A stretch of DNA of 64,000 bases. It comes from Aselliscus stoliczkanus. Taxonomy: Eukaryota > Chordata > Mammalia > Chiroptera > Hipposideridae. Below, piece by piece: positions 23,391-34,699 of the stretch (its first letter is position 1; every line of letters begins with the position of its first letter). The translations under genes were made by a program, and so were the position numbers. The DNA is taken from contig CM066732.1 of NCBI GenBank assembly GCA_033961575.1, forward strand, positions 54,825,001 to 54,889,000, written 5' to 3'. Under the pieces are notes generated by a model. That model was not told the origin of the DNA and searched no databases. It worked only from the letters and a program-made list of their open reading frames with translations.

Positions 23391-24850
23391 TTTTGTTAGT
23401 ATGTAGGTCACATTACTGTACGTCTGGTTACTGCACGTCGCCTCACATAACTGTTTGTGGAGTATTAAATGGTTTTGCTGCCTCAGCACACTTTTTAACT
23501 GGTATTTTTCACACACTTGTGCTGCTGAAAAGGCGCAGTGCTGCAGCAAAAATCAATTTATCTTTCCCTCTGCTACTTGTGTATTGTGACTTCTCGTAGT
23601 GTTTTCCCGTTTGATTAATTGATATTCTTTGTGTTGGAAACCATTTGTAACGCCGCTGTCCAACTCGGGTGCCTTAAAAACTTTCATAAGAACACTCGTT
23701 ATTTATGTGGGACCTCCTTGTGACAAAGTACAATGGCGCGATACAGAAAGAAAAATTAGATCCGAATGCTTTGGGCTTATAAGTTTATTAAGGGTGGAAC
23801 CGTGTTTTTGTTCGTGTCTCTGCCCATTTCAGCCTCCACGTCGCAGGGCGGCATCAGCGGGCTTCGCTCAAAAACTTTAGCGAGGGGAGCTGTTCCTTCC
23901 TTCGCCTGTTATGGGTGGTCATCTTATGGGGGGTCTGGTCTAGGGGCTCCTGGCTCCTGTTCAGATGGGGAAAGTGAGGGGGAGGCTGTAAGGAGTGGGG
24001 AAGGTCAGAGGCCGTGCCGTCCGAGCCCTGGGAGCTGGGGCGCAGGAAGGGTGTCACTCTGCGGACGTCGCCCAGAGGCCTGACACTTTTCCAGTATGGG
24101 TTCTCACGGCTCGGGTCTCTCTCTGGCTATTATTAATATCTATTTTTAGAGCAAAGAATGTGGTGGATGAAGGTCCATGAGCCCCACGTTATAAAAACAG
24201 AATAATACTGTTGCTTTCCCGTTTCATTGTGAAGTTTCTTTGACCCCGTGGTTTATTTTCAAACATTCAAGTTATTTGTTCTGCTGTATTCTTAAACAGG
24301 GGTTGTTTTTCTCCCTTTCAGAAAATGAGCACAGATGGTGATGGATTTTTCAAGTGCTGACATCCCTGCTTGAGAAAATGTTCCCACCTTCTTTGTGCCG
24401 AGCAAGTCAGGCACACTAACGTGATGATGCCATCGTCGGCCTCGTGCAGACATGCAGAATTGATTGACAGGGGGAGATTTAACAGAAACCGCACATGCTT
24501 TCAGTACCTCCAGTTTCTTAATGATGTTTATTTGTTGGATATTAGCAGCGGCAGGAATTTCATTTAAGGCGAAGAGTGGGGGAGGAGGCCGACCGGCAAG
24601 GGGGGGCCTGTTCCAGGCCGGCAGGTCGGAGAGGAGATTTACCGCTCCGCTAGCGTCTCCTCAGAACCATTTGTAGCCGCTCCTGGGAGCCGGCGCTGGG
24701 GCCGTGCTGTCAGCGGCTTGCTCGCCAGGCTCAGACCATTGCTTCTGTTTGCGTGACTAAATGCAGACAATTAAAGCCCAGGCGTCCATCCCCGTGAACT
24801 CATTGTTAGCCAGGGTTCAAGTACTGGGATAATGGGCCCTAGGGAGGCTG
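23390..24850. other. Candidate conserved non-coding region
   Basis: Two AT-rich parts (23,390-23,800 and 24,170-24,560) plus a CpG-retaining part (24,560-24,850). Motif-like pieces include 'gtttgattaattgatattc', 'tttcttaatgatgtttattt' and 'agacaattaaagccc'. It is free of recognised transposons over about 1.4 kb, unlike the GC-rich flanks. Regulatory role is inferred only. Confidence 0.4.
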
Positions 24851-26195
24851 CGATCGCTACGGGGGGCAGCAGCGGGCCCTGGGCACAGCCCGGCCCTCGT
24901 AGTCACCCATGTTCTGGGTAAAGGAGAGCCCCCTTTCCCCGCCCTGGCCTGGCAAGCTTCCCGTGAGACTCCCTTGCTCCCCGGGCCTGGGAGTGAAAGG
25001 ATCAGGGAGCTCCTCTCTGAAGGGCAGTGGTTACCCCGTCAGCATCCTGTCATGAGGGGTCTCTCCGAGCACCCTGAAGCCCAGTCCATCTTTCTGATGT
25101 CGGCAGGGGCGGGGCAGCCCGGAGCCCACGCGTCCCTGAGCCGCAGATGGCAGCTCTTCATACGGAGGACTGATGGAGGAGCCCCGGACCCCAAAAAGTC
25201 GAACTCAGTGAAAACAACACAGAGGTGCGTGCATGCGGAGGGCTCCAGCCAAGTTCTGATTTCTTCCCTGGGTGATAGTCGGTGTTTTCCCCAAAGCCTC
25301 CGATTTTTTGAAATACTTTTTTTCTCTGCTTTTGGGTCCCCACTATGTGTGCCCTAAGCAGGATGACTCTCACTTAATTACTCCCGTTTCAGAGTCGGTT
25401 TCTTGGCCATTGCCATGCCCTTCTGTTAGATGTTTAATACTTTCTTTGTAGCATCTTTACCTCTCTTCCTCTCCCTCTGCCAGTCTCTCCCCTACCTTAG
25501 CTGGCCTCGCCCTAACAGCAGCTGTGAGATCCTGGGTTTAAGGAGCTAGTTACATTTTCCCTGAGACACATGAAGGTAAATGCATAACTTAAAATAAAAT
25601 TTAAAAAAGTGAGCCCACGTCTCACATTGGTGCAGGCCCCAAGCTTTTGTACAACGGGGTACCGCTTGCTGGTGCTGTCGTGCAGGTAGAGAAAGGAGGC
25701 AGCTGAGAGGGGCGGCCCTGCCTGCCCTGGACGCGCGCATGGCCCTGACAGGTAGGCGGGTGTCCGGCGTCGCTGGGAGGCAGAGCGGGGCTGCCCCCCT
25801 TTCCCAGGGAAAGCTGCCCCTGGATGGGACAGTGTTCTGACTCCTCCCTCTCCCCACCTGCGCCCCCCGCAGGACCTTTAACCCCCGCACCCTCACCCCC
25901 AATCTCCTCATGTATTTTTTCTACTTAAGTCAGTTCTGTGGAGTGTCTGCAAAACTGCCCATTTACTTTTTGTATGACATTGGTTTAAAATAAAAAAATA
26001 ATAAAATGTAAGAAATATTTTCTGTCTTTGATAATTCCCCTGTTTTCACCTGAGTGGGGGCACGCAGCATGAAGAGCCAGCGTGGAGCGGCTCATGGAGC
26101 CCCGGCTGCCCCTGGCCAAAGTGAGGCATCGTGTGCGGTGTCTGGGCCGGGCCCCGGCTGCCCAGTACACTGGGTGCCGCAGCCTTAGAGCCAGG
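24850..26195. other. Unique non-coding sequence
   Basis: GC-rich with AT-rich patches (25,540-25,610 and 25,920-26,030, the latter with two AATAAAA-like words). No transcript end can be supported because no exon is visible upstream. No repeat family is recognised. Confidence 0.5.
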
Positions 26196-26335
26196 AGCCT
26201 GTGCTCTACACTGATGCCCCTGCGACCCCGGGAAGTCACTCTCCCCACTGTGACTCAGTTTCCTCCTCTGTGAAACGGGTACAGTCACGCTTGCCTCTCC
26301 CACTGCAGGGCTGAGCCTCTCTAGTCCTCAGGGCC
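26195..26335 (+). mobile_element. MIR SINE
   Basis: 'cctgtgctctacactgatgcccctgcgaccccgggaagtcactctcc…gactcagtttcctcctctgtgaaacgggtac' follows the MIR 'CCACTTACTAGCTGTGTGACCTTGGGCAAGTCAC…CTCAGTTTCCTCATCTGTAAAATGGG' order. Confidence 0.75.
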
Positions 26336-26339
26336 ACTG

Positions 26340-28150
26340 ATGGCACACTGTCCAGACCCTTCTCTTTTCTATCCAGGGAAAAGGCCGGAGCCTTCCAGGT
26401 CCTACATGAAACAAGCCTTGGGGCAGAGCGTGCCAGGTGTCCTCGGGCGTCTGAGATGCGGCCTCGTGAGGGGAACCGGGCCTCGGCAGCCCTGAGCCTT
26501 GGTGGCTCATGGGGACTTGCCCTGGACTTGTGGTGACAGTCTCTGCAGCCTCCGAGACCTGGATGGAGGCCAGGCTAGGCCGGGGAGCAGGTGGGCGGCT
26601 TCCAGGAGGTTTACTGCCCAGGTGCTTTGGATAGCGAGTTGCTTGACACTGTCCCCTGGCAGAGCTGGCCTCACCTGGTCCTCTTCTGGTGATAAGTGAC
26701 TTTGGGTGGGAAACAGAGACCCCCACAGAATTCCAGTGGGGTGACAGTCCTCTGCTCAGGGCTCCTTTGCAGCCTGGCCAACCTCAGTCCGGTTTCCCAG
26801 GGGTCGAGGTGGGGCCTGCTCACTCCCCACCGCATGGCGGGCCCTCCTCCTCTGGCCTGTCGCTCTTACGCACTCGCCCACGCTCCCCCCAAGCCTCCCC
26901 AGGCTGGGAGCCCTGTCTTCCAGGGTTGGGCCTGTGAACACTGGGCTTGTGGCAGGAGTGAGGGTGTCAGGCAGTGGATTCCAGCATTCCTGGGGAGCCT
27001 CCGCCAGCAAGGCCTCACGGGGGCTCTTGGGGTGCCTGACTCCTGGGTCCACCCAAGTACAGGTGGGCGCCCTTTAAGGGACACCAGACCATGAAACCTG
27101 AACAACCTGAAGGCCTTCCTGCGGCCAGAGGGCGGTGCTGGAGGCCGGGGCACCCGGAGCAGACGGCGCCTTCCCTCGCTCCCCGGCCTGGGCTCTTTGG
27201 GACTGAAAGCAACACGAGGCCGGAGCGTGTGTGTCACAAGTCCAGCGAAGGTCTGGTCCTGCCCGTGGTGACTACCCTGCTGCACTTTGGGAAATAACCC
27301 CAATTAACTGTTTCAAACGCTCTGCTAACTGGGGGTGGCTCGGCCTCCTGGGGCCTGAGGCAAATGCTCTCTTTGCTGTGGGGCCACACTCTTCTGGGGC
27401 TGTAGGTTGGCAGAGGCGCTGCCCTCTGTGCATGCGGTTCCCCGGGGGGGGGGGAATCCCAGGCAGGGCGGGCGGGCCGAGGGTGGCATGGCCTGGGGCA
27501 TTGGCACAGGCTGTCTTGGGGCTCCTCTGAGTGGCGCTCCCTGGGCCTGTTGGGACGGTCCTGTTATGGGCCCACTATAGCTGTGCTCTCACGTGCTTCC
27601 TGCAGACGCCCCGCCCTGACGGGGCCACCCCATCAGGAAAGGGCTGCCTGGCCTTCAGGAAAGGGCTGTGCCATGTGCCCAGAGAGCCCTGCTGGCCGGG
27701 CCAGTGCGGGAGCTCTGGGGTGGGGCAGAGCCCGGCTGTAGGCCTCATGTCGTTGGGGCTGCTTCTCCATGTTAAGCTCAGTAGGTTTTGCTCTGGACCC
27801 ATGCAAAGGGCTCTGATGCAGGCCCCCCATGCCTGGGACTGGGGTGGGGCACCGGTTAGATGGTCCCCACGGCCTTTGCTCATTCTGAAAGGGAGTGAGC
27901 AAGGGGCAGGCACGAGGTGGTGTCCTGGTGTGTGCTGACCATGCGCAAGCCCACCTTTCCCGGCTGGAGCCACTGCTGGCTGGGACGAGCTGTTGGCCTG
28001 TGTGTGCGTCCAGACAGATGGCTTCTGATCACCTGCTGTGGGCCCAGCTCTGGCCACAGACCGTGGAGGCGGAGACACCCACCCACCTGCCTGTCCTTCC
28101 TGCTGGCTCCTTACCTGGCTGTTTACCTGCAGGCTTAGCCTATCCGGCAT
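26340..28150. other. GC-rich unique non-coding sequence
   Basis: No gene or clear repeat. It holds an uninterrupted run of 11 G at 27,444-27,454, a weak CTCF-like word at 27,122-27,137 and many overlapping chance frames. Confidence 0.5.
27122..27137 (+). promoter_or_regulatory. Weak CTCF-like motif
   Basis: CGGCCAGAGGGCGGTG keeps the AGAGGGCGG core of the CTCF site (AGRKGGCRS) but the upstream half is imperfect. Sequence match only. Confidence 0.2.
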
Positions 28151-28159
28151 GTCCCCAGG

Positions 28160-28385
28160 AAGCCTTCCTGCCCACCCAGTCCTCCGCTTGCTACTGTCTG
28201 TTTTCTTTTCTCGGCACCTTTTCCCTGGGCACTTTGATCTCTTTCCTTTTATTCAACTGTTTACTCCTCTGCCAGACTGTAGCTGCTGGAGGCAGGAACC
28301 CTGGGCCTTTTGCTCTGTGCTGTTTTAGCACCTAGAACCTTACTAAGCGCGGAGCAGGTACTCAACAGACGTGTGTTGAAGGGAG
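28160..28385 (+). mobile_element. L2 LINE 3' end
   Basis: 'gcactttgatctctttccttttattcaactgtttactcctctgccagactgtagctgctggaggcaggaaccctgggcc…cacctagaacctta…caggtactcaacagacgtgtgttgaa' follows the L2 3' end in order, including the terminal 'CAATAAATATTTGTTGAA' equivalent. Confidence 0.8.
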
Positions 28386-28394
28386 ACTGATGAG

Positions 28395-28560
28395 GCATGG
28401 CCCTTCTCTGCAGGAGTGGACGGTCCAGTGTGGGTCGCCCTCAGACCCAAGTGATGGGTCAGGCTGTAGGTCATGGTGAGTGGAGTTAACAGGTCAGGCT
28501 CACGGTGGGCGGAAGTGGTCAGGGAAGGCTGCCTGGAGGAGGTGGGCTTGAAGGATCAGC
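28395..28560 (-). mobile_element. Probable L2 fragment, opposite strand
   Basis: 'ggtcagggaaggctgcctggaggaggtgggcttgaaggatcagcc' matches the reverse-strand L2 phrase 'GGTCAGGGAAGGCCTCTCTGAGGAGGTGACATTTGAGC'. It lies tail-to-tail with the plus-strand L2 just upstream. Confidence 0.55.
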
Positions 28561-28754
28561 CAGCTTTCTCACCAGCAGAGGGAAAAACGGGACGAAAAGT
28601 GATGGTGGACATGCCTGACCTTCTGGGCCCTTTGGAGCCAAGTCTGGTTTGAGGTCAGCGGGGCCCAGCGGACAGGGCTTCAGTTACCGGTGAAGGATTT
28701 TCGTCTCCATCGTGGGAGCAGAGGGGCAGCCTGGAGGGTTTTGCTCGTGGAATT

Positions 28755-29023
28755 GACCCCATTTAATTACAAAACCTCTGTGTGTTCACCATTAAGATTC
28801 AAGCATGCAGAAGTATGTAGTGAAGCTGTAAAGGCCCCTTTCTGCCCTACTCCACGGTCCCTCCCATTGGGAGAGCCCCTGTGAGGAGGTTTGCTGTGCC
28901 CTTGGCCAGGCTGTCCAGTGCTTGTGTCCTGCCTGTGTGGCGAGCACTCACCCAGTAAAGAGCATGGCACGCACTTCCTTCTGCCCAGTGGGACCACTCT
29001 GAGACCCCCCTCCTGAACTTTAA
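28755..29023 (-). mobile_element. L1 LINE fragment (upstream half, split by SINE)
   Basis: Read on the minus strand this resembles an old L1M 3' UTR ('gtgttcaccattaagattca…gcagaagtatgtagtgaagc…ccacggtccctcccattggg'). It ends in CTCCTGAACTTTAA, the target duplication of the SINE inserted next to it. Confidence 0.5.
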
Positions 29024-29147
29024 GTGGATTATTATTATTATTATTATTTTTTGAGGGCAGTGTCACTGGCCCTCATATGGGGGACCGAACCGGGGCCGCT
29101 GGCTTCCCAAGCCAGTGGTTAACCACCGTGCCACTCGGCCAGCCCCG
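29024..29147 (-). mobile_element. tRNA-like SINE with perfect target duplication
   Basis: On the minus strand the element begins GGGGCTGGCCGAGTGGCACG, carries the RNA polymerase III A-box-like 'TGGCCGAGTGGC' and a B-box-like GGTTCGGTCCC, and ends '…CACTGCCCTCAAAAAATAATAATAAT…'. A stem CTGGC/GCCAG with a 7-base loop TTGGGAA is visible, as in a tRNA anticodon arm. It is flanked by the 14-base direct repeat CTCCTGAACTTTAA (29,010-29,023 and 29,148-29,161), proof of L1-type target-primed insertion. A second copy lies at 41,335-41,443. Confidence 0.9.
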
Positions 29148-29161
29148 CTCCTGAACTTTAA

Positions 29162-29785
29162 TTAACGGCATTGTCTGTAGATCAGAACACAGGGCACCTC
29201 CACAGAGCAGTTCCCCACTCCTGCGCAGTGCTCTGTGATGCGGCGTGTCCACATCTGTGTGGCCGGATGTGTGCTGATGGGCATGCGGGCAGCTGTCTGC
29301 CCCTTGTACATCTTGTTACAGTGCTGCGGCGAACAGCGTGGCCTGTATGCCTTTGTGGACAAGTTTGAGGATTTCTAGTAGTATTTCTGGGCCTGTACAT
29401 ATGTGTATTTCATTCTTAGACAGACGCCACCAAATCTCCCTTCCCAGTGAAGCCGTCCATGTCCACTATGCACTCGTATACCGATACTGTGTGCATAGCA
29501 TTCCTTTCTCAGAATCTTACTGACACTGAGTGTCATTGTTCTTTTCAATGATTACCGATAGGAAGGCTGAAAGTGCTATCTTTGAATTGTATTTCCCTCG
29601 TTAATAGTGCAACATCTATCTTTTCACATGTGTATTGTGTAAATAACACGTCTTCTATAAATTGCTTGTTAATACCTTTTTCATTTTCCTTTTTCATCAT
29701 TGGTTTTCAGGAGCTCTTTACATATGTTGGGCACTGAACCTTGGTTGTACACCATGTACAGATTTTCTTGCATGGTCAGAGCCAA
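29162..29785 (-). mobile_element. L1 LINE fragment (downstream half)
   Basis: Plus-strand order 'gccccttgtacatcttgtta…gtgctgcggcgaacagcgtg…gaggatttctagtagtattt…actgacactgagtgtcattg…atcttttcacatgtgtattg…aaattgcttgttaatacctt…caggagctctttacatatgt' follows the reverse strand of an old L1M 3' region. It is continuous with the fragment on the other side of the SINE. Confidence 0.8.
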
Positions 29786-29789
29786 GGCA

Positions 29790-32235
29790 TCGGATGACAG
29801 CTGTGGCAGCAAGCTCAGGACGGATGCGGGGGAACCAGGGGCCGTGCGGTAGTCTGGGCATAAGGAGGGGGTCTGAGTGTCCTCCTGGGCTGCAGAGCCC
29901 GAGTCTGGGTCCTCGTGCCATGGAGGCTTCTGGGGTATGTGCAGAGGAGGCTTGGAAAGGTCCACACGTGTGTGCTAGGGTCCAGTTCTCAAGCCTAAAC
30001 ATGAAATCACTTGCTCTCCAGGCCTGTGTGGGCCCCTGAATCAGGGCCTGACACTGGCTATGGACCCTTGTGGTCCTGGGGGGTGCAGATCTCCCTGGCT
30101 CAACGTGGCATGTAGGAGGCGGCCCTGCTGAGCCTGGCTGTGGCCCCGGGAGCCTGCAGGCCCAGGGCTAGCGCTGCTGCTCAGGAGAAGCAGGCGTGGT
30201 CCTGGGCAAAGCCGGGGTCGCGAGGGGTGGACTGGGCCAGGCCCCGCTTTGCGCCCTCTGCTGTGAGGCCAGCCCCCATGGTCAGGAATGTGCCCACACC
30301 TGATAGTCTGCAGCTCAGCAAGCTGACTTTGGAAATGTAGATGGAAACACTGCCGTTGAACACAATCCCAGCTAGCCCACAGAGAAGGCGACTCCGCTCA
30401 GGGCCCCGGCTCCCTGCTGCCCCAGAAGATGGGATCACTGTTGTACGTTTACACACCAGGAACCGTGGAGTAAGCTCCTGTCTGCGCTGGGACTTGACCC
30501 TAGTCTCATATTCTCAAGCCACTGTGACAGGTGTTAGGAGGGCCTCATGCAGGTGCCTGTGAGGTCAGACCAGGCACACCGCAAGTGACACTTTTCTTCA
30601 GGCCCAGGACCCTGGGTCCTGCCCTTGTGCCCATGTGTCTGTATGTGGAGCCAGCCTGGCTGAGAGCCAGCGGCCCAGGCAGGGGCAGGGCACCTCTGCC
30701 CCCAGCTCGCTCCCACCTGAGGTCTGCACACTAGGGGCTTGGGCCGCGGAGGCTGCTGGCAATGGTACTTGGGCCCATCCTTTGCTCCTGCCTGCTAGAG
30801 GGGTGCTGGGCATTCCCCTTGGCGCGGGGAATGACTTTCCATGCCCTTTGACCCTTGCCTTTAGAGGGTTTACCTCGTAGCTGAGTGTTGAGTCAACATT
30901 CGGAATTAAGAGCCGAAAGGTAACATTCTAAGGCGTTTTCTGCTTTCCTCTGAGGCGCCCCCACACCCTGTTTTCCCTCTCAGTACCCTGGCAGCAATTT
31001 CTCTTCTTGTTCCGAACAGGTACCTGTAGAAAACACTTGAATGCAGATCATAGCTTGATGATATTTACTAACACAAATATTTGCTTTCTAGAAGCAATGT
31101 TGCACAAAGTGCCTGAGCTGCAGGCTAAGCAGCCGTGTGCCTGAGGCAGGCAGCGCCACCCCGGTGGTGTGGGGGTGTCCAGTCACCCCTCCCACATGCT
31201 GGCCCGTCCTCCCCTTTGTCCAAGGGCACCGCGGTCATCTTGGGAACTTTGAAGCCGCCCTTGCCAGCGTGCCCAGGCCCCTTGAACTTGGTGGAGGCTG
31301 TCCCAGAGGGGCGTGCGGCTCCGTTAGGGGCTTCCATGGGCCCGAGCTGAGCCAGCCTCACGGCGCGTGCGGACGGGGCCAGGCGGGCCTGCGAGCTCAT
31401 ATCTGTTCTGCCTGAGGCGACATCCAGAAGGGAGGAGCTGGGCAAGCCAGACGCGGGTCTGACAAGGGCCGAGGACACGCTGCGGCCACGGCCAGGCCGG
31501 GCAACGGCGTCAGAGTGTTTTTAAGTATGGGCTTATTTCAAGTAACTCCAAATGTCACACAGTTCCACTAGAGCCGAGGACCATGGAGAGGCCTTGAAGT
31601 TTGAGAAAGGAGGATTTGATGAGTGGGAGGCTTTGTGCTCGCATCTGACCGTGTCGGCAGGTGCAGTGGGGCTGATGGAGTGCTGTGCGTGTGCGTGTGT
31701 GTGCACGGGCCTGTGTGCACACCTGCCTCCCAGGTGAGGGTCAGTGCGACATCCCCTGTGGTGAGCCCGCAGTCCCGGTCCCGAGTCCCGTCTGTTGTGG
31801 AAAAGCCAGCTGCCTTTCCAGGTCAGCTTTCTTCGCCCAGAGTAGCAACGTTTTCAGACACGTGGATCTGGGCTCGCCTTTGAGGCAGCTCCCTCTCTTC
31901 CTTCACATTTGGTACTATTACACTTTTTGTAACCCAAATGGCATTGGTTTTAACAAATAAACGAGCGCTATCAGGCAACTTCTTTGGTTGGACAGACAGG
32001 AACTGACTTTAGCAAGTGAGTCAGGTGGTATATCAGAGAATATGTTGATTAATCCCTTCCCTGCCTGAGAGCATTTTCCAGATCGTAGACAAACACACAG
32101 AGGCATTTGAAGTAGGAGGCCCAACGTAGCCCCACGTGTGTCCCAGGCAGTGTCAGAGCCTGTGTGCTGTGGGCAGGTGAGTATCTATAGGAGGTGCCCT
32201 GAAACTGGGGCCGCTGGTGGCAGGAACACGCTGCC
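29790..32235. other. GC-rich unique non-coding sequence
   Basis: No gene seen. It contains the best CTCF-like site of the window (30,250-30,265) and a small AT-rich island at about 31,040-31,125. A TG/CG-rich stretch around 31,683-31,722 is a weak simple repeat. Confidence 0.5.
30250..30265 (-). promoter_or_regulatory. CTCF-like binding site
   Basis: On the minus strand the word CACAGCAGAGGGCGCA matches the CTCF consensus core ASYAGRKGGCRS at all twelve positions, with mismatches only just outside it. CTCF sites of this kind anchor insulators and chromatin loops (family knowledge). Whether this copy is bound is unknown. Confidence 0.45.
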
Positions 32236-32885
32236 ACGTTATCCTGCCTTTATTTATCCTTTTCTACTAATGTGACAGTCTTTTAATTTTTTTAAACAAA
32301 TAATTTAGTTGTAGAGCCTCAGACTGATTTTTATTTTTTTGTGTGAAATAGTTCTAGCGAGCTAATTTATTTTTCAACTTTAAAACATCAGCATTTTATA
32401 AATCTGAATTTCACAATGTGGGGATGATTGCTACGTACAATTTGCAAAATTGTGATTAGCCAGCCCTTGCTTTGAGTTAGTTCTCCCTAATTCACAAAGG
32501 CTTCCAAGAATAGTCTGCACAAAACTCAGTTTGCAAATTGCAGGGCAGATTTTTAGAGGGCAGTTTAAAGAATGAAGTCCTAAGGGTTTTATCTATATTT
32601 ATACCTCTTGTTAAACCAAACTCTTATGTAAATGTTACAATCTGTAAATAACCAGCAGGGCTGCCTTCGTACAGGCAAGATGGCATCTCCATTTTTGAGA
32701 TTTAGCAAAATTATTAAATGGCAGAATTGACTAAGATGTAAGTATATTTGGAAGGAGCTAATAAACATTAATCGATATCATCAGCTGTATTTGTGTGGAT
32801 ACTTGAGGGTTTCAAAGTAGGGTGACCTTTCAGTTCGTACTTGAATGTCTCACTAATTAAAATAAAATAAAACTTAAAAAGGCAC
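32235..32885. other. AT-rich, repeat-poor block (candidate conserved non-coding element)
   Basis: About 650 bases of AT-rich unique sequence with words such as 'caaataatttagttgtag', 'gcaaattgcagggcag' and 'aacattaatcgatatcatc'. No transposon is recognised. Composition changes sharply at both edges. One of the stronger candidates here. Confidence 0.45.
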
Positions 32886-32889
32886 TGCC

Positions 32890-33790
32890 CTTAGTGGTGT
32901 TTTGGGGGAAATGGAGGTAGCTTTGTGTGCACTTCCTTTTCGTAGCCATTGGTGTGTCAGAAAGTCTCGCATGGCTGTAGACAGGCTAGATTATTTGTCT
33001 TCTTTGCCTTCGGACAGCAGAGAAATGGTTCTGGCGGGCCCCCTGTTCCGACATCTGTTCCCTTCCAAACATTTTACCAACCTTGATGAAATGGAGTTCA
33101 GTGTTCGATGCTGACTTGAAGGGAAAAAAAATTGGATGACTAAAAAATAACATTGACCAAGCACCAGAAGTCATTACCCAGTAACTATCAGTGTTTTGAT
33201 GGCCACTGTAGTGTATTTTCTCTTAAATCTAGGTAACTTATAGAAATTTCCATCATGGTTAATCTTTGAACTAAGCTGAATTAGTGGCTTCTTATTTTTA
33301 AACAGAAGTATAGTAGACTCACGGTAGTCAATTTGAATCAAAGCTTTTGGGCTCTATTCATGAGTGTTTTCGGTCTTTCTCAGAGAAATCATGTAATGCA
33401 ATTCTTTCTGCCAGACAATTTATACTTCCTCAATGCATTAAGTCCTCTTTATCCGCTGGTTCCCAGGCAAAGCCACACGTCCTGGGGGTCGGACTCACCG
33501 GAAGGAGGGGTAGGGGTGGGAGGAGCAGAGGCAGGTGTCTGAGAAGCCCTGGGCGGGGAGGGGGCGCGCAGATGGAATGGTGTGCTGCATACCCCGTGCT
33601 GGGGAGCCTGGGCCTGGGCAAGAATGAAGGCTCCCCTCCCCACCTTGGCTTCCCCACGTAGCTTCCAGATTCGTTACCTTCATTCGACAGCATTCAGATC
33701 TCTCCTCCACGGGGCCTCCAGCAGAACCAGGGCCTGTAACTCCATTTGTGAACAGTACTGAAGGCTCACTGTGCTCTGGACACGTCACTG
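32890..33790. other. Unique non-coding sequence
   Basis: AT-rich to about 33,460, then GC-rich. No gene or confident repeat is recognised. Confidence 0.5.
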
Positions 33791-33910
33791 ACCACACAGC
33801 TATATTTCATTTAATCCTTAGAATATGTATTGGGTATGTGTTGCATGCTGGGAGTGTAGGAATGAGCCAATAGAGAAATAACCCTGTCCTCAGGGGCCTC
33901 CATTCGAGTG
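33790..33910 (-). mobile_element. L2 LINE fragment
   Basis: 'tgcatgctgggagtgtaggaatgagccaatagag…ccctgtcctcaggggcctccattcgagtgacacagacag' matches the reverse-strand L2 3' region ('GGGATACAGCAGTGAACAAG…CCCTGCCCTCATGGAGCTTACATTCTAGTGGG'). Confidence 0.7.
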
Positions 33911-34399
33911 ACACAGACAGGTGCTTCGGCGTCTCCTCCCCTGGGTGTGGGGCCCCCTAGGAGGCCTCCCGCCACAGCCACACCTTGCCTTCCTGCCCAG
34001 GAGTGGTCTAAGGAAGCCAGCCTCAGGGGCAGCCTGTTGGTCTGTCTCCGACTCTCTTCTAAAAGCCACTGCCCTCCAAGCTCACGACCTTTCCTGAGCT
34101 CTCTCTTCTCTGAAGGCTGAGAAGAGGCGGGCTTTGCACTGTGGTCCCCTCCCCATATTGGTAGTTAAAATTATAAGAGAAATCTTAATCCAGTACCAGG
34201 AATTTAGAAAACAGAGGGTGGATCAAAGGCCCCGTAGTCCCCATGAATCCCCGGTCCAAGCAGGACCACGGACTGACCTTTTGCTCAGTTCTCTTTCATC
34301 TCCGCTTCTCATGTGCACCTTTCGTACCAGCTGTAATAGCTGTGCCCCTGTTGCAAGCTCATCTCGTGGCATCACGTGACAGACACTTAGCCCAGCGCC

Positions 34400-34690
34400 C
34401 CTGTGGTTTATAACCGACGTTCCTTATAGCAGCTGCTTTCCGGGGGACAGATGGGCCACAGTTTATTTCATAATTCCTTTACTATGGGCATTCAAGTTAT
34501 TTCCAGTAGTTCTCGAATATGAAGAATACTGCGAGGGACATCTTTGTACAAAAAGATCTTTTTCCCTATTTCAGGTGATTTCCTTAGGCCAGATTCCCAG
34601 AGGGACAATTCCTGGGTCAAGAGACACCACTTTGCTTTTCCACCCTTTCTCACAGATGTCTGCATTTCCTAGGGACTCTGTGGGCTCCTC
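34400..34690 (-). mobile_element. L1 LINE fragment
   Basis: 'ggccacagtttatttcataattcctttactatgggcattcaagttatttccagtagt…gaggg acatctttgtacaaaaagat…ttccttaggccagattcccagagggacaattcctgggtcaagag' follows the reverse strand of an old L1M 3' UTR. Confidence 0.8.
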
Positions 34691-34699
34691 TGGGCAGGG

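Noticed and set aside
22652..23599. Longest open frame, 315 codons on the plus strand
   Set aside because: Overlapped by several antisense frames of similar quality, no recognisable domain, no splice or promoter context. A frame of this length is expected occasionally in GC-rich DNA.
25920..26030. AATAAA-type words as a transcript end
   Set aside because: No upstream exon or coding sequence; such words are frequent by chance in AT-rich patches.
29024..29147. A functional tRNA gene
   Set aside because: It has a tRNA-like start and arm, but an A/T-rich tail, a non-tRNA 3' half and target duplications, so it is a SINE.
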